Of a stretch of 64,000 bases of DNA, positions 30,872 through 41,331 are shown in pieces. The notes under the pieces are model-generated. The model was not told the DNA's origin. It ran no database searches and worked only from the letters and a program-made list of their open reading frames with translations. Position numbers and translations under genes: made by a program. The stretch spans positions 372,001-436,000 of the forward strand of contig WSYJ01000075.1 in NCBI GenBank assembly GCA_020186115.1. Reading direction: 5' to 3'. How positions within the stretch are numbered: position 1 is the stretch's first letter; each line of letters opens with the position of its first letter. The stretch is from Histomonas meleagridis (lineage: Eukaryota; Parabasalia; Tritrichomonadida; Dientamoebidae).

Positions 30872-33800
30872 ATGCACGAATTTAAAATAGAAAATATCAT
30901 TGAGTTAAATAAACATGGCCAAAGGCTTATTCCTGCTTTATATGATATATCAAAGCTCTTAGATTCATCAGATTATGCTTTTCTTCGCTCAAATGACATT
31001 CAAAAAAGGTTTAAATCTCCATCAAAAAAAGCGCAAAAATTACCAAAAAGTTTGAAACCAAATGAAATAGGCCCTTATCTAAGAAGACCATATGCAATTC
31101 TTCAACATGCTCAGCAGTTTCAAATTAATGCTTTTAAAGCAATGGTAAATGTTTGTTCAAATTCATATTCATTAAATTTTTTATCAAATTATTATATCAC
31201 TCTTAATGTGATGTATTTATATACAAACTATATTAAAATGCATATAATGCTCTCATTAAATACTGAACTTTTTACATTAGTTAATTGTTATAGGTCATGT
31301 TATGAAGAGACTTCAAACGATACAAACTATGAAATTATAGATCTTCTTAACTTTATTCATGATCGGGAAAATTTAAAATTAGTCGAAAGTGATATAAAAA
31401 ACATTAGCACATTTTTAGTACCTTTTATGCAAACAATAATACCAATTGTAAAGGAAATGCTTGAAATGAAATCTGTTTCAAAATATTTTTGTTTAAGTGA
31501 AAATCCAGACACATCAATAGATTCAGATTCATTTATTCAACTTAATTATATAATATTAATTCATTTCTATGACATATGTGAATGGATTTTATTTTTCGGC
31601 ATATCATCTCCACAATGTCTAACTGGTGATTCAAAACTTTTAGAAGGATTCAAAAGTGTTTTCCAAAATATATTAACTGTTCATATTTATGGAAGTCTTT
31701 ATATTGATGCTAAAACATTATTTTCTTCTTTTAAGAAATATAAAGACAAAAAAGTTGATATTGATATTTCTTTCTTTGAAAACGCAGAAAATTTCTATAT
31801 AAAATCTAAAGAGAATTATAAAAATAAAAGAAAAAGTCTTACGAACGAAATTTATTACTTTATTTCAGCATGTAATGCAGATATATCAATATCATGTTCA
31901 AAATATGTTATTGCTTTAAGTTTGATGGGACTTGCTGCATTTGAAATTAAGAATGTTTTTAGGATAAAAACACGAAAACCAACAATTATTTCATTTGATT
32001 CGGATATTTCGGAATTATTATATTTATATTCTAAATTAACGTCAATATATTTAAGATTAGTTCCAGATCTTCAAAGATTTTTTGTATATAATATTCGTGA
32101 ATTTGATATTCCATCCCTTGAATCTTTAATGAATTCTTTTGCGATTCCAAAAGAAATACATGAATCAATGCAAATTCTAATAAAAGGATTAAGTTGTGTA
32201 GATATAAGTGATTTTGATAAAGGTATAACATATGATTTATCTTCTTGTTTATCATTATTACATTCAATATGTGATCATTTTTCAAAATTTTCTAAAAGCT
32301 CTGGAACAAGTCATTTAACACAACTTTTTAATCTTTTATCAGGAATCAGTTTTAGAGTTAATTTATTTCAAAGTACATTCCAAAACATTGTACAAATATC
32401 AAAGATTGGAACATTATGGGCTCATTTAGATTCATTTCATGCGATTTCAAAAGAAATCAATGGAAATAATGCTCGATATAATATTGTTGTTTTACAACTT
32501 TGTCATTATCATTCTATAGATAATTCGGCAATTTCGGAAGTTACATTTTTAGCAGATACCATAGAAAAGCATTATCAAAAAATGTTGAGACAAATAATAA
32601 GATCAATTAAGGAATGGTGTAACTTTATTATTAATTCAAATTATTTTGAACTTAGGAAACAAGTAAAAAGTTTTGGTTTATATAATATGAATAATAATGT
32701 AAACCAACCAAGAAAAGAATTATTTGCCATAAATAAAGTAGCACAAAAACTTTCAAGCACATTAATTTTTGCTAAAGAATTTGGAATAATAAGAATATGT
32801 AATAAAGAACATAATATATTACAAGAAATTATTCCCGAAATCTCAATATTAATTGATCAATGTATTCCTCAAGATAAAGTTTTCCCTGCATATATAATAA
32901 TGAAAAAATTAGAATTACCAAGATGGATAGCACAACTTATTTCATCTTCGAGTTCTATTTCATTTTCAAAAATATTTAATAAAAACCTTCAAGAATTACT
33001 TAATCCAGAAAGAAAGTTTTTAGAAAAATATTGTAATACATTTAACCTAATTGCTCAACAACTAATGTATCCAAATGTTTATTATAGTATTACACAAGAA
33101 ATGTTCTTAATTGTTCCAGGTAAAGAACAAAATATTAATGAACAAATAAAATTATTAATAAGTAAAACAGCTTTAGTATCACTTCAAAAAATTATTCACC
33201 AAAATGGATTTGATGAAATAATTAAATCGCTTGATACAATAGTTAAAACACGTATCAAATCAGTGATTGATTTTCTTTTAAAAATAATGAAAGGTAATTC
33301 CAAAGATTATGAAAGTGGTTATGCATCTTTTTCAGATTCAGAATCATTTTTAATTGAAATTTTAAATCTTTCTTTAATCCTTAAGTTTAGAAAAACAATT
33401 TCGAAATATGCATCAAAAGAAATTCCTGAACCACATAATGATGAAAGTTTAATGTATATACTTGGAAATATTTCTGGAAGTAATGAAATATTTCCTGATG
33501 ATTTAAATTCTAGATATAAATGTTTACAAGTAATAGCTTCTTTGTTTTCTATACAATATTGGGAAAACTTTGAATATGATACATATAATGATTGTATTAA
33601 AGATAACTCACATTTAATTGGATTAGTTTTAGATTTATTATGTGGATATGGTATACATCTTAAAAAAATAACTAAATCAATTGAATTTTATGAAAATTTT
33701 TTTGGTTATTTCGTTATTAGTATTATCGCAGGAAAAGATCATTTTAAAACTAATAAGAAAATTAATTTCCCAAGTGTAACACTTTTAATAATCGCTGATC

Positions 33801-33955
33801 ATATTGTTAAATCATCTGTTTATGCGAACTATTCAGCAATGGTAGGACATATTTCATATCAATTGGTGAGAACAATTTATACAGGAAAATTTGATATATA
33901 TGAGAAAGAATTAAAGGAACCTCCAGCAACCCCAAAATCAAAGATACGAAATTAA
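30872..33955 (+). CDS. Nap1/Hem-like subunit of the WAVE complex
   Basis: This 1027-residue, almost entirely helical protein has no membrane spans. Length and order fit NCKAP1/Hem proteins (about 1100 residues). Similar stretches include SKYVIALSLMGLAAFEIKNV, ISELLYLYSKLTSIYLRLVP followed by DLQRFFVYNIREFDI, IGTLWAHLDSFHAISKEI, and a C-terminal part with SKTALVSLQKIIHQNGFDEI and RYKCLQVIASLF. Nap1 binds Sra1/PIR121 in the five-subunit WAVE complex that activates Arp2/3 and actin branching under Rac control. The match is by pattern, not identity, so a divergent helical scaffold is possible. Its 3' end converges on the next gene, 25 bp away, and its stop overlaps TAAA. The RhoGAP-like gene at 38.7 kb is a plausible functional neighbour. 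Confidence 0.7.
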   Translation: MHEFKIENIIELNKHGQRLIPALYDISKLLDSSDYAFLRSNDIQKRFKSPSKKAQKLPKSLKPNEIGPYLRRPYAILQHAQQFQINAFKAMVNVCSNSYSLNFLSNYYITLNVMYLYTNYIKMHIMLSLNTELFTLVNCYRSCYEETSNDTNYEIIDLLNFIHDRENLKLVESDIKNISTFLVPFMQTIIPIVKEMLEMKSVSKYFCLSENPDTSIDSDSFIQLNYIILIHFYDICEWILFFGISSPQCLTGDSKLLEGFKSVFQNILTVHIYGSLYIDAKTLFSSFKKYKDKKVDIDISFFENAENFYIKSKENYKNKRKSLTNEIYYFISACNADISISCSKYVIALSLMGLAAFEIKNVFRIKTRKPTIISFDSDISELLYLYSKLTSIYLRLVPDLQRFFVYNIREFDIPSLESLMNSFAIPKEIHESMQILIKGLSCVDISDFDKGITYDLSSCLSLLHSICDHFSKFSKSSGTSHLTQLFNLLSGISFRVNLFQSTFQNIVQISKIGTLWAHLDSFHAISKEINGNNARYNIVVLQLCHYHSIDNSAISEVTFLADTIEKHYQKMLRQIIRSIKEWCNFIINSNYFELRKQVKSFGLYNMNNNVNQPRKELFAINKVAQKLSSTLIFAKEFGIIRICNKEHNILQEIIPEISILIDQCIPQDKVFPAYIIMKKLELPRWIAQLISSSSSISFSKIFNKNLQELLNPERKFLEKYCNTFNLIAQQLMYPNVYYSITQEMFLIVPGKEQNINEQIKLLISKTALVSLQKIIHQNGFDEIIKSLDTIVKTRIKSVIDFLLKIMKGNSKDYESGYASFSDSESFLIEILNLSLILKFRKTISKYASKEIPEPHNDESLMYILGNISGSNEIFPDDLNSRYKCLQVIASLFSIQYWENFEYDTYNDCIKDNSHLIGLVLDLLCGYGIHLKKITKSIEFYENFFGYFVISIIAGKDHFKTNKKINFPSVTLLIIADHIVKSSVYANYSAMVGHISYQLVRTIYTGKFDIYEKELKEPPATPKSKIRN

Positions 33956-33980
33956 AAATTATTTTATTTTATTCGTTTTA

Positions 33981-34778
33981 TTATTCAAAAAAATCTGTAA
34001 ATGAACTATTAATGTGTAAATTTTGTGTCGGATAAGAATTAACAGTTTGCATTTGTAATGATTTGGGTATAAATGAATCTGTTGGAAATTTGTTTGATAT
34101 GGAAATAATCTCTGTTGCATTGTCCTTGAAAAACCGTTCAATCGCTTCAGACGTTGCAGAATTGGAAAGCTCATCAAGATTATGAAGTTCACTTTCTCGT
34201 TGTTTAGCAAGTGTTAATATCTCTTCTTGTTGGCGTTTAAGAATGTTGTTGCATTGAATGTAATAACGTCTGTTTATTTCTGAACATCTTGATTTAGAAC
34301 TTTTTTGGAGTTTTTCTTCTGCTTTTAATTTAATCTGAGATGCTTCATCAAATTTCCCACTTTGAGATAATATTTTAGCTGTTGTTATTGTGTTTTCATA
34401 TTCAATTTCTGCAAAATTATTGACATATTCTCTTTCTTCTTTCCATAAATTAATGGCATCTTCAAGCTCAGACCTATGCCTGCTTTGCATTTTTAGAAAA
34501 ATCTGTTGATATTCAAGAATTACTTGGATCTTTGAATCTCGAATACGCTTATTGTATTTGTTACAAGTTGTCTTTAAAGCTAATGATAGATTTTGTTTTT
34601 TCTTAAAGTATTTATAAACATTTTTTGAAAGATATATCTCATCTTGATAATTTTGTAAAATAGAAATTTGTTGGTGATATTTTTTAGCAGCCGCAAAATC
34701 GCCTTTTTCGATCGCCTTTTCCATCATTTCTTTTGCTTCTTTGGGCATTTTTGGCGAGTTTTGCTGCAAAAAGGACAT
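33981..34778 (-). CDS. Coiled-coil protein
   Basis: This is a 265-residue helical protein from the ATG at 34778 (MSFLQQNSPKMPKEAKEMME). An in-frame ATG at 34826 adds 16 residues, but an ACCGTTTATT motif lies between the two, like motifs found in leaders elsewhere here, so the downstream ATG is preferred. Residues ~10-215 are rich in Lys, Glu, Gln and Arg with heptad-like spacing (EKGDFAAAKKYHQQISILQN, RHRSELEDAINLWKEEREYV). The final ~60 residues are polar and probably unstructured. No catalytic motif. It ends 25 bp from the Nap1-like gene, tail to tail. Function unknown; likely cytoskeletal or scaffold. Confidence 0.75.
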   Translation of the reverse strand: MSFLQQNSPKMPKEAKEMMEKAIEKGDFAAAKKYHQQISILQNYQDEIYLSKNVYKYFKKKQNLSLALKTTCNKYNKRIRDSKIQVILEYQQIFLKMQSRHRSELEDAINLWKEEREYVNNFAEIEYENTITTAKILSQSGKFDEASQIKLKAEEKLQKSSKSRCSEINRRYYIQCNNILKRQQEEILTLAKQRESELHNLDELSNSATSEAIERFFKDNATEIISISNKFPTDSFIPKSLQMQTVNSYPTQNLHINSSFTDFFE

Positions 34779-34826
34779 AATTTTATGTACGTTAAAATCT
34801 CTAATAAACGGTCGTATGTTTATCAT

Positions 34827-35911
34827 AGCATTAGAAAAAATATAGAATGAAACTCATATGGGTTGTTTAAACAACTGCTACTGGCTTCAATAAGCAGTAC
34901 AAAATATTATGAAACCAATAATATATTTAAACATTTTGAATTATTTCAATCTAAAATGTATAAATTAATACATGCAATAAAAGATATTTATTTTTGCCTT
35001 TTATGACAGTTTATAATCGAAGTGATTTGATATCAAATTTGGATTATTCCAATATATGACTTTTATTTGTGTAAATTGAATATTTCGAAATTTGATCAAA
35101 AAATTATTTCATAATTTTTTGATTATTTATACATATTAATATGCACAATAACATTGCTAAGTATGCTATTAGGTTTTTTCTATAATAAATATTATTGATT
35201 TTGAGGAAAGGTACATTTATTATGAAAATTTACATGCCAAAAGATCATCAAGACTCTAAAAACTCACCCTTTTTTTTCTTTAAAATTTTATATAAGAATT
35301 TATATATACCAAATTTTATTAATTTGAAAAGTGTACAAATTTCTTTGCTGAGTTCCGAGAAAAAGTAGTATTTTGCACATCATTATAAAAAACGTGATTT
35401 ATTATTCAAATATTTTTACGGTTCTAAACTTTTTAGATGGAAAATAATCGTTGGTAGAAGAAAATATGTTATACATGCATATTATAATAAAATATTGTGC
35501 TTAGAAAAGAAAGACGAAAAAAATTAAAGATTTAAGCAGCTGCTTTGGCGGTGATCTCAATAAATTAATGAAATATTATTCTTATCGATCTCCAGAGTCA
35601 ATAAAAAAGAAAATAACAAGAATGAACGTTAAGTAAAATTCTTAACTTTACTTGACTATTTTTTGTGATAATAATTGGTCTGGAAAATAACTCATTTAAC
35701 TGAATATCACAAAAAGTAAAAAACTGTCGTTGTAATTTATACAACGATTCAAATTATTTGAAAGAATCAAGCCGCAAAATTTATGCAACGGTTTTCATCG
35801 ATTTTACCACAATTTGTTTCAAAAAGAATGATAAAGCCGTTTAGCATTCAATTTCGGGAAACTTTTTCAGATGCCTTACTTGGTGACTTCATTGTTTCTT
35901 AATTTCGTTTT
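34827..35911. other. Intergenic with a dispersed repeat and hairpin
   Basis: No gene is apparent in about 1.1 kb. It holds copy 2 of the ~70-bp dispersed repeat (35038-35110). Overlapping the repeat's end is a perfect 13-bp hairpin (ATCAAAAAATTAT / ATAATTTTTTGAT, loop TTC) at 35095-35123. Confidence 0.5.
35038..35110. repeat. Dispersed ~70-bp repeat, copy 2
   Basis: Same orientation and near-identical sequence to 28139-28212, including the AATTGAATATTTCGAAATTT core. Here the repeat end is folded back into a perfect inverted repeat. Confidence 0.5.
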
Positions 35912-37465
35912 TTATTCATGCCCCGCTGCCATAACTTCTCTTATTCTCTGGTAAATTATATCCTGGTCCTCTTGTGACTCACATCCTATCATCTGTACAT
36001 GAACATCGATTGCCTCTGGTGCACAGTAGTACATATCAAACACAATATATGTTTCCTTATCGTTTTTCGCGATGATCTGCATATCGTTTGGATGGAAAAA
36101 TATGTATCTCAGCTGATTTAAAACGATCTGTATCTGCGACGCCAGTAATACAAGAGGTACATTTGCGGGACCCAAAATTTCGTTAGATTCAAAGTTGGGG
36201 CCAAACATTATTGGGTCATTCATTGCCCATGGCGCCGCATGTGCCAATGAAAATCCGTCAGGTGTCGGCGATTCTGTCGTTCTACGCCTCCTACGCCCGA
36301 GGTTTGCTTGGTAGAATGTACCTTTGTCTGATGTGAACTCAACTGGAGCATCTTGAAAATCATCATGGATAATCTGTGAAACAGCACACTCCCATGGAAG
36401 GTCTTGATATGATACCTTTCGAGAGAGCATCATGACAAAGATCTTTACGGGGTTATTTTCTTCGATTACCAATGACGAATTAATTTCAGATTCTGTGAGA
36501 CCTATCTTCGTAAGAAGGCCAAAGACATCTGGAGGAATCGTGGCGGGGTTGATGGGGTAAGAAAAGTCAGCATATGGAATGGGAGAAGGAACAACATATG
36601 TTGATGGAAGACCTTGGCGAAAAGCGACGTGGTTCTTGATTTCGGCTATGGTTATACGTTTGTCAGGATCAACAGTCATCATCCTGCGAATAAGGTCTTT
36701 GATATTTGGATGGAAATCTGGCATATGAAAATAACCTTTTTTGACTTTGGCAAGAAGACTACGGATCGATGGGTCATCAAACGGTAAATATCCCTATGTG
36801 TTAGTTGTTGTAATTAATCATTTTCACGAGTGAAAATGATTATAAAAACATACTGCAAGAAGAGCAAATAATATAACGCCTGCGCTCCAAATATCTGCGC
36901 GGCGGCCATCATATGGAACTCCTCGTACAACTTCTGGAGCTGCATAGTGAGGAGAGCCACATGAAGTTTCTGCGATATTTTCTTTCATCCAACGAGCAAA
37001 ACCAAAATCTGCTATCTTAATTTGTCCATTACCATCAATCAGAATATTTTCTGGTTTGAGATCTCTATGACAAATTGAATGAGAATGCAAATAATCAATA
37101 CCATAGATTATTTGTCGGAAAATATTGAGAGCTTCGCTTTCCTGAAGAGACTGAGAACGAACGAGATAATCAAAAAGCTCTCCATTCTCGGCATACTCAA
37201 GAACAAGATGAAGATGCCTTGAACTTTCAAGGACTTCCTTCAACTTAAGTATATGAGGATGGTCCATTAGCTTCATTAGAGCTATTTCTCGGTGTATTTT
37301 CTTTTCAAGATTCGGTTTGTGTGCAAAATGAGATTTTTTAATGATTTTTATAGCAACTAATTCTTCTGTCTGGCAGTGCTGTGCAAGCTTTACCTTGCTT
37401 GTAGAACCAGACCCAAGTGTTTGTAAAAGAATATAATTGCCGATTTTTTCTGATTGATGTGACAT
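35912..37465 (-). CDS. CAMK/SNF1-like protein kinase with one intron
   Basis: Two exons (37465-36854 and 36793-35912) give 497 residues once a 60-nt intron is removed. The kinase domain (~8-265) has the Gly loop LGSGSTSKV, VAIK Lys40, HRDLKPEN Asp135, DFG Asp153, and SPHYAAPEVVRG. The splice restores ALLA-GYLPFDDPSIRSLL, the expected subdomain IX sequence. After the domain comes a UBA-like helix region (~310-345, LLTKIGLTESEINSSLVIEE), then a basic RRRRRT stretch and a C-terminal beta/alpha segment that could be KA1-like. All catalytic residues are present, so it should be active. The start at 37465 is chosen because TCACTTTTTACAT (Inr-like) lies about 24 nt upstream. The stop overlaps TAAA. 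The organisation resembles SNF1/BRSK/MARK kinases. Confidence 0.93.
36794..36853 (-). other. Spliceosomal intron, 60 nt
   Basis: Phase-0 intron between GCA (Ala) and GGA (Gly). The 5' end is GTATGT, and the 3' end is ACTAACACATAG, in which branch point and acceptor are fused as in Trichomonas introns. Internally a perfect 12-bp inverted repeat (AATCATTTTCAC / GTGAAAATGATT, loop TC) spans nearly the whole distance between the two signals. Removing it restores the kinase frame exactly. Confidence 0.95.
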
Positions 37466-38009
37466 AAAAATATGTAAAAAGTGACACTTTATTTCACCAA
37501 GTGAAATCATTTTCAATTGGAATAAATTTGTCGAGAAATTTTTTGAGTAAAGCAATTTGAAACAGTTTAGAAATTTGATTTATTGAAATTTATAAAGCAT
37601 TGATTATTCCATCAGACTATCAAAATAAATTTTAGAGTGACTCAAAATTCCAATAAAAATTCAAAACTGAAGAAAATTCAATCTACGGTTACTGGCGTTC
37701 CGAACCTCTTGATTTTGTAGATTTTTTTTTCCTGCTTTCATTTTTTTTATATGATTCAACTCAATACATAAATAATATTTATGTGCATTCCTAATTTACA
37801 AATTAGAATTTGAATTAAGAATTCAAATTAAAGATATGTTTTTCATATCGAATCCAATTAGAGCACTTGCTCCTAACCAAATACATTATTAGTAGTGTTT
37901 CTTGTGTGTCGTTTTATATAATTTTTAAAGAAAAAATCCTAAATACTCAGAATCAAAAACTGAAATGTACAGTCAAAATGTCAAAAATATTAACATGGTG
38001 AAATAGCAA
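37466..38009. other. Intergenic, kinase promoter side
   Basis: TCACTTTTTACAT (minus strand, about 24 nt upstream of the kinase ATG) is the probable initiator. Two adjacent hairpins, CTAATTT-AC-AAATTAG and AATTTGAATT-AAG-AATTCAAATT (37807-37829), are the only other structures seen. No gene. Confidence 0.4.
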
Positions 38010-38640
38010 TGATGGTTTAAAAGCTTTGATCGAAAAATTTTATAGAATCGTAAATGAGAATGTAAAAGAAGATCAATTTTCATTGAGAAGTTGGTTTTTT
38101 GAACTCTTCATTTAAATGAAAATATTATGCAAATAGCAAAATTAATTATTGATAAAATTGATACAAATTACCCATTTTCGTTTAATTTAATCATTATTCA
38201 TATGATATGCATTTTGATTGGTATATGAAACAATGATTCTGACATATAGTTAAGGTTTTTAAAAGAAATTAAAATGTTTGAAACTGATACAAAAATGTCT
38301 TATTTATTAGCATATTTAATATATAGAAAAAATATCAATGAAACAAGATATATTATTAATAATTTACTTGAATATGGTTTTAATCAAAGCTCATAAATAA
38401 TATAATTTCACATGATTATAATCATGTTGAATTACTTCTTGAACAAAAAGGAATTGATATAAATACTAAAATAAATTATTTGTTTTATTTAATCTTTATT
38501 TTAATAATTTGATGTTTGCAAATTATATTTGGAAATTATTTAAAATATTTAAAACAGCACTAATGATTGCATATATAAAGGTTATACAGAAATTGTTAAA
38601 TTATTACAATAACTTAGAAGATATGATATCATACATGTAT
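38010..38640 (+). pseudogene. Degenerate DUF3447-ankyrin gene copy
   Basis: Broken plus-strand frames read like the DUF3447 head: LHLNENIMQIAKLIIDKIDT, PFSFNLIIIHMICILI, LRFLKEIKMFETDTKMSYLL and NETRYIINNLLEYGFNQ. An ankyrin module (VELLLEQKGIDINTK, ~38435) follows, then an 83-nt-type linker containing TTTGGAAATTATTTAAAAT, and the next module start (TALMIAY, ~38553). Several stops and frameshifts show it is dead. The linker is preserved even in this old copy, so it belongs to the ancestral gene layout. Confidence 0.7.
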
Positions 38641-38679
38641 ATGTTTTTAAATATAAAAGAAATTTCATAAAAAAATTAT

Positions 38680-41220
38680 TTATTTAGCTTCATGATGTTT
38701 CTTCTTTCTGTGCTTTTTTTCACCATTTTTCTTCGCTTTTTCATCACCTTTATTTGTGAATTCATTTTGTAAAATTTTGACAACTTCATCAACATTTTCA
38801 ACACCTTTTGTCAATGTTGGAATTGTTGGTGGACGTCTACCATTCGCTGGTCTTGGTGAGCGCCTCACTGTTTTCACCGTATCGGGATTGTAAACGAGGT
38901 TATCGTTAGCGGTTTGGGGCATCCCATAACGTTCCTCAAGTTCTGAAATAAGTTCAGAATTATCGTTGACTTTTTCACTTGAACTTTCAGAAGAAGATTT
39001 TGAATTTTCTTCGATTTTTGGTGGTTTGATCTCTTCTTCCTTTTCATCATTTGTTTGCTTGATTTCGATTTTCTCACCATCAGAACTAAGTGATATCACG
39101 TTTTCATGTTGTGGCGTTTCTTCTTTTTCTTCTTCTTTCGTTTGATTGATTTCAATTTTTTCTTCATCAGAGCTGAATGATATTATATTATCTTTTTGTG
39201 GAATTTTTATTTCTGGTTTTTCTCCATCTGAAGAACTTGAAGAAATTTTTTGCGGAATTACTTCTTTAGTTTGCTTTGTCTCGATTTTCTCATTATCGGA
39301 AGAACTTAAAGAAATCAAATTTTCTTTTTGTGGAATTTCTTCTTTAACGATTTGTTTAATTTCTGGTTTTTCTCCATCTGAAGAACTTAAGGAAATTTTT
39401 TGTGGAATTACTTCTTTAGTTTGCTTTGTTTCGACTTTCTCATTATCAGAAGAACTTAAAGAAATCAAATTTTCTTTTTGTGGAATTTCTTCTTTAATGA
39501 TTTGTTTAATTTCTGGTTTTTCTTCGTCTGAAGAACTTAAAGAAATCAAATTTTCTTTTTGTGGAATTTCTTCTTTTTTAATTTGTTTAATTTCTGGTTT
39601 TTCTTCGTCTGAAGAACTTGAAGAGATTTTTTGTGGAATTACTTCTTTAGTTTGCTTTGTCTCGATTTTCTCATTATCAGAAGAACTTAAAGAAATCAAA
39701 TTTTCTTTTTGTGGAATTTCTTCTTTTTTAATTTGATTGATTTCGATTTTTTCTTCATCAGAACTGACGGATATTAAGTTTTCCTTTTGAGGTATTTTGG
39801 TTGGCTTATCATCAGAAGAAGAACTTAAAGAAATTACATTTTCTTTTTGTGGAACTTCTTCTTTAGTTTCGACTTTCTCATCATCAGAAGATAATGAGAA
39901 TGAAATTACGTTTTCCTTTTGTGGAATTTCTTCTTTGTTTTGATTGATTTCAATTTTCTCTTCATCTGAAGAACTCGATGAAATTAAAATTTCTTTTCTT
40001 GGAATAATTTCAATTGTTTTCTTGGTGAAAACTTTTTCTTCGTCAGAAGAACTTAATGAAATTAAGTTTTCTTTTCGTGGTATTTCTTCAATTGTTTGTT
40101 TTACATCAATTTTTTCTTCATCTGAAGAAGTTGAAATAATTTTTTGTATTTTCTTTATTGTAATTTTTTCTTTGACTGATGATGACGATGAACTTTTAAC
40201 TTTTTCTTCCTTATCTATTTCAAATAAACTTAAATCTAAATCATTTTCATCACTTATGTCTTTCTTATGCGTTTGTGATTCTGGTAATATATCAACAATT
40301 TCACTAACAATACGTTGTATTTGATACTTTTTGGGTATAATTTTTTGAACTTGTTCAAATAAACATAACACACTTGAAATTTGAAGGTTTCGCTTTGGCC
40401 GTTTTTTCATTTCAGAAGAAGATGAAGAATCAGATTCAATGATACGCTTTGGTGAAGGTGCCCTTTTAATTTGATGCCTTGAAGTGTTTTTATAATTGTG
40501 CAAATCTTCGTTATCGCTCGAAGAATTCTTGTGCGCACTTTTCAATGGGCGTTGATCGTTATGAGAACGTTTACTCTTTGATTGAGTTTGATGAGGCGAA
40601 TAAATTTGTTTTTTGAGCATTAAAATCTGCTTATCAGTAAGGAATGCTGAGTCTCCGAGATTTGATCCAGTATATATGTCTTGGAAAATAATCAAAGTTG
40701 TGAACAATCCTTTGAGTTCTTTCTCACTTCTGAATGCTGAATTACTTCCGAAAAATGAAAGCCTAAATAATTGAAATAGATTGTCTGTGGAAACAGTAGT
40801 GACCGTGTTCAAAAACTTTGTAAGATACTGGATAGTTCTAAAGGAACCAGCATATATGCCAACCAATGTATTTCTATAAAGCTTTGCTGCTCCATGTGCT
40901 CTTATAGAAACTTTAATTGCAAGGAGCTTTGTTAATGTTGGTTCGGTAATTAATGGTTGTTTTTTAGTGATAGTGTTTAAATATTGAATTAGTGTATTTG
41001 ACAATAAAGGAATACTCATGAAAGGTTCCCAGTCACTTATTCGCCCATTGTTAAATAAATTTACTAAATCTTGGTATTGCTCTTCATCAAATAAATCTCT
41101 TTTAAATAAATTCCTACTTGATGCAGCACCCATTTCTTCTAATTTTTTAACAAGAGATTCAACAATGTATGGTATTCTTCCATGGTAGAAATTGATTGGC
41201 TTTGAGAAAAATCGCTCCAT
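38680..41220 (-). CDS. RhoGAP-like protein with Ser-acidic repeat tail
   Basis: The protein has 846 residues. Residues ~10-190 match a RhoGAP fold: RIPYIVESLVKKLEEMG, FDEEQYQDLVNLFNNG, SIPLLSNTLIQYL and PLITEPTLTKLL. At the arginine-finger position (usually G-I-F-R) this protein has N-L-F-K40, with Arg41 next to it, so GAP activity is doubtful. Residues ~210-300 are basic and Ser-rich. Residues ~350-720 are degenerate tandem repeats of 23-30 residues (SSSDEEK.EIKQ.KEE, IPQKENLISL), dense in casein-kinase-2-type sites. The C-terminus is Lys/His-rich (KKHRKKKHHEAK). The likely role is a Rho/Rac regulator or effector of the actin cytoskeleton, consistent with the WAVE subunit nearby. The stop overlaps TAAA. 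Confidence 0.7.
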   Translation of the reverse strand: MERFFSKPINFYHGRIPYIVESLVKKLEEMGAASSRNLFKRDLFDEEQYQDLVNLFNNGRISDWEPFMSIPLLSNTLIQYLNTITKKQPLITEPTLTKLLAIKVSIRAHGAAKLYRNTLVGIYAGSFRTIQYLTKFLNTVTTVSTDNLFQLFRLSFFGSNSAFRSEKELKGLFTTLIIFQDIYTGSNLGDSAFLTDKQILMLKKQIYSPHQTQSKSKRSHNDQRPLKSAHKNSSSDNEDLHNYKNTSRHQIKRAPSPKRIIESDSSSSSEMKKRPKRNLQISSVLCLFEQVQKIIPKKYQIQRIVSEIVDILPESQTHKKDISDENDLDLSLFEIDKEEKVKSSSSSSVKEKITIKKIQKIISTSSDEEKIDVKQTIEEIPRKENLISLSSSDEEKVFTKKTIEIIPRKEILISSSSSDEEKIEINQNKEEIPQKENVISFSLSSDDEKVETKEEVPQKENVISLSSSSDDKPTKIPQKENLISVSSDEEKIEINQIKKEEIPQKENLISLSSSDNEKIETKQTKEVIPQKISSSSSDEEKPEIKQIKKEEIPQKENLISLSSSDEEKPEIKQIIKEEIPQKENLISLSSSDNEKVETKQTKEVIPQKISLSSSDGEKPEIKQIVKEEIPQKENLISLSSSDNEKIETKQTKEVIPQKISSSSSDGEKPEIKIPQKDNIISFSSDEEKIEINQTKEEEKEETPQHENVISLSSDGEKIEIKQTNDEKEEEIKPPKIEENSKSSSESSSEKVNDNSELISELEERYGMPQTANDNLVYNPDTVKTVRRSPRPANGRRPPTIPTLTKGVENVDEVVKILQNEFTNKGDEKAKKNGEKKHRKKKHHEAK
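39070..40150 (-). repeat. Intragenic tandem repeats (Ser-acidic tail)
   Basis: About a dozen units of roughly 70-90 bp encode variations of IPQKENLISLSSSDEEK plus EIKQIKKEE. Several neighbouring units are nearly identical at nucleotide level, while others are one residue longer or shorter. All keep the reading frame, so selection on the protein is maintained. Confidence 0.75.
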
Positions 41221-41331
41221 TTTAATGTTTAATTTGAGTTGACTTCGTTTTCGTGACTTTTTGAATGATGTGGTTTAATGCCGGTTTACTGCACCAAAAA
41301 TTAAATGGAAAAATAATTTTTTTTTTACAAA

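Noticed and set aside
35912-37555. Two separate genes or a frameshifted kinase
   Set aside because: Removing a 60-nt intron with consensus ends restores a perfect kinase domain.
39146-40324. Long plus-strand frames opposite the RhoGAP-like tail
   Set aside because: Antisense shadows of the repetitive coding sequence.
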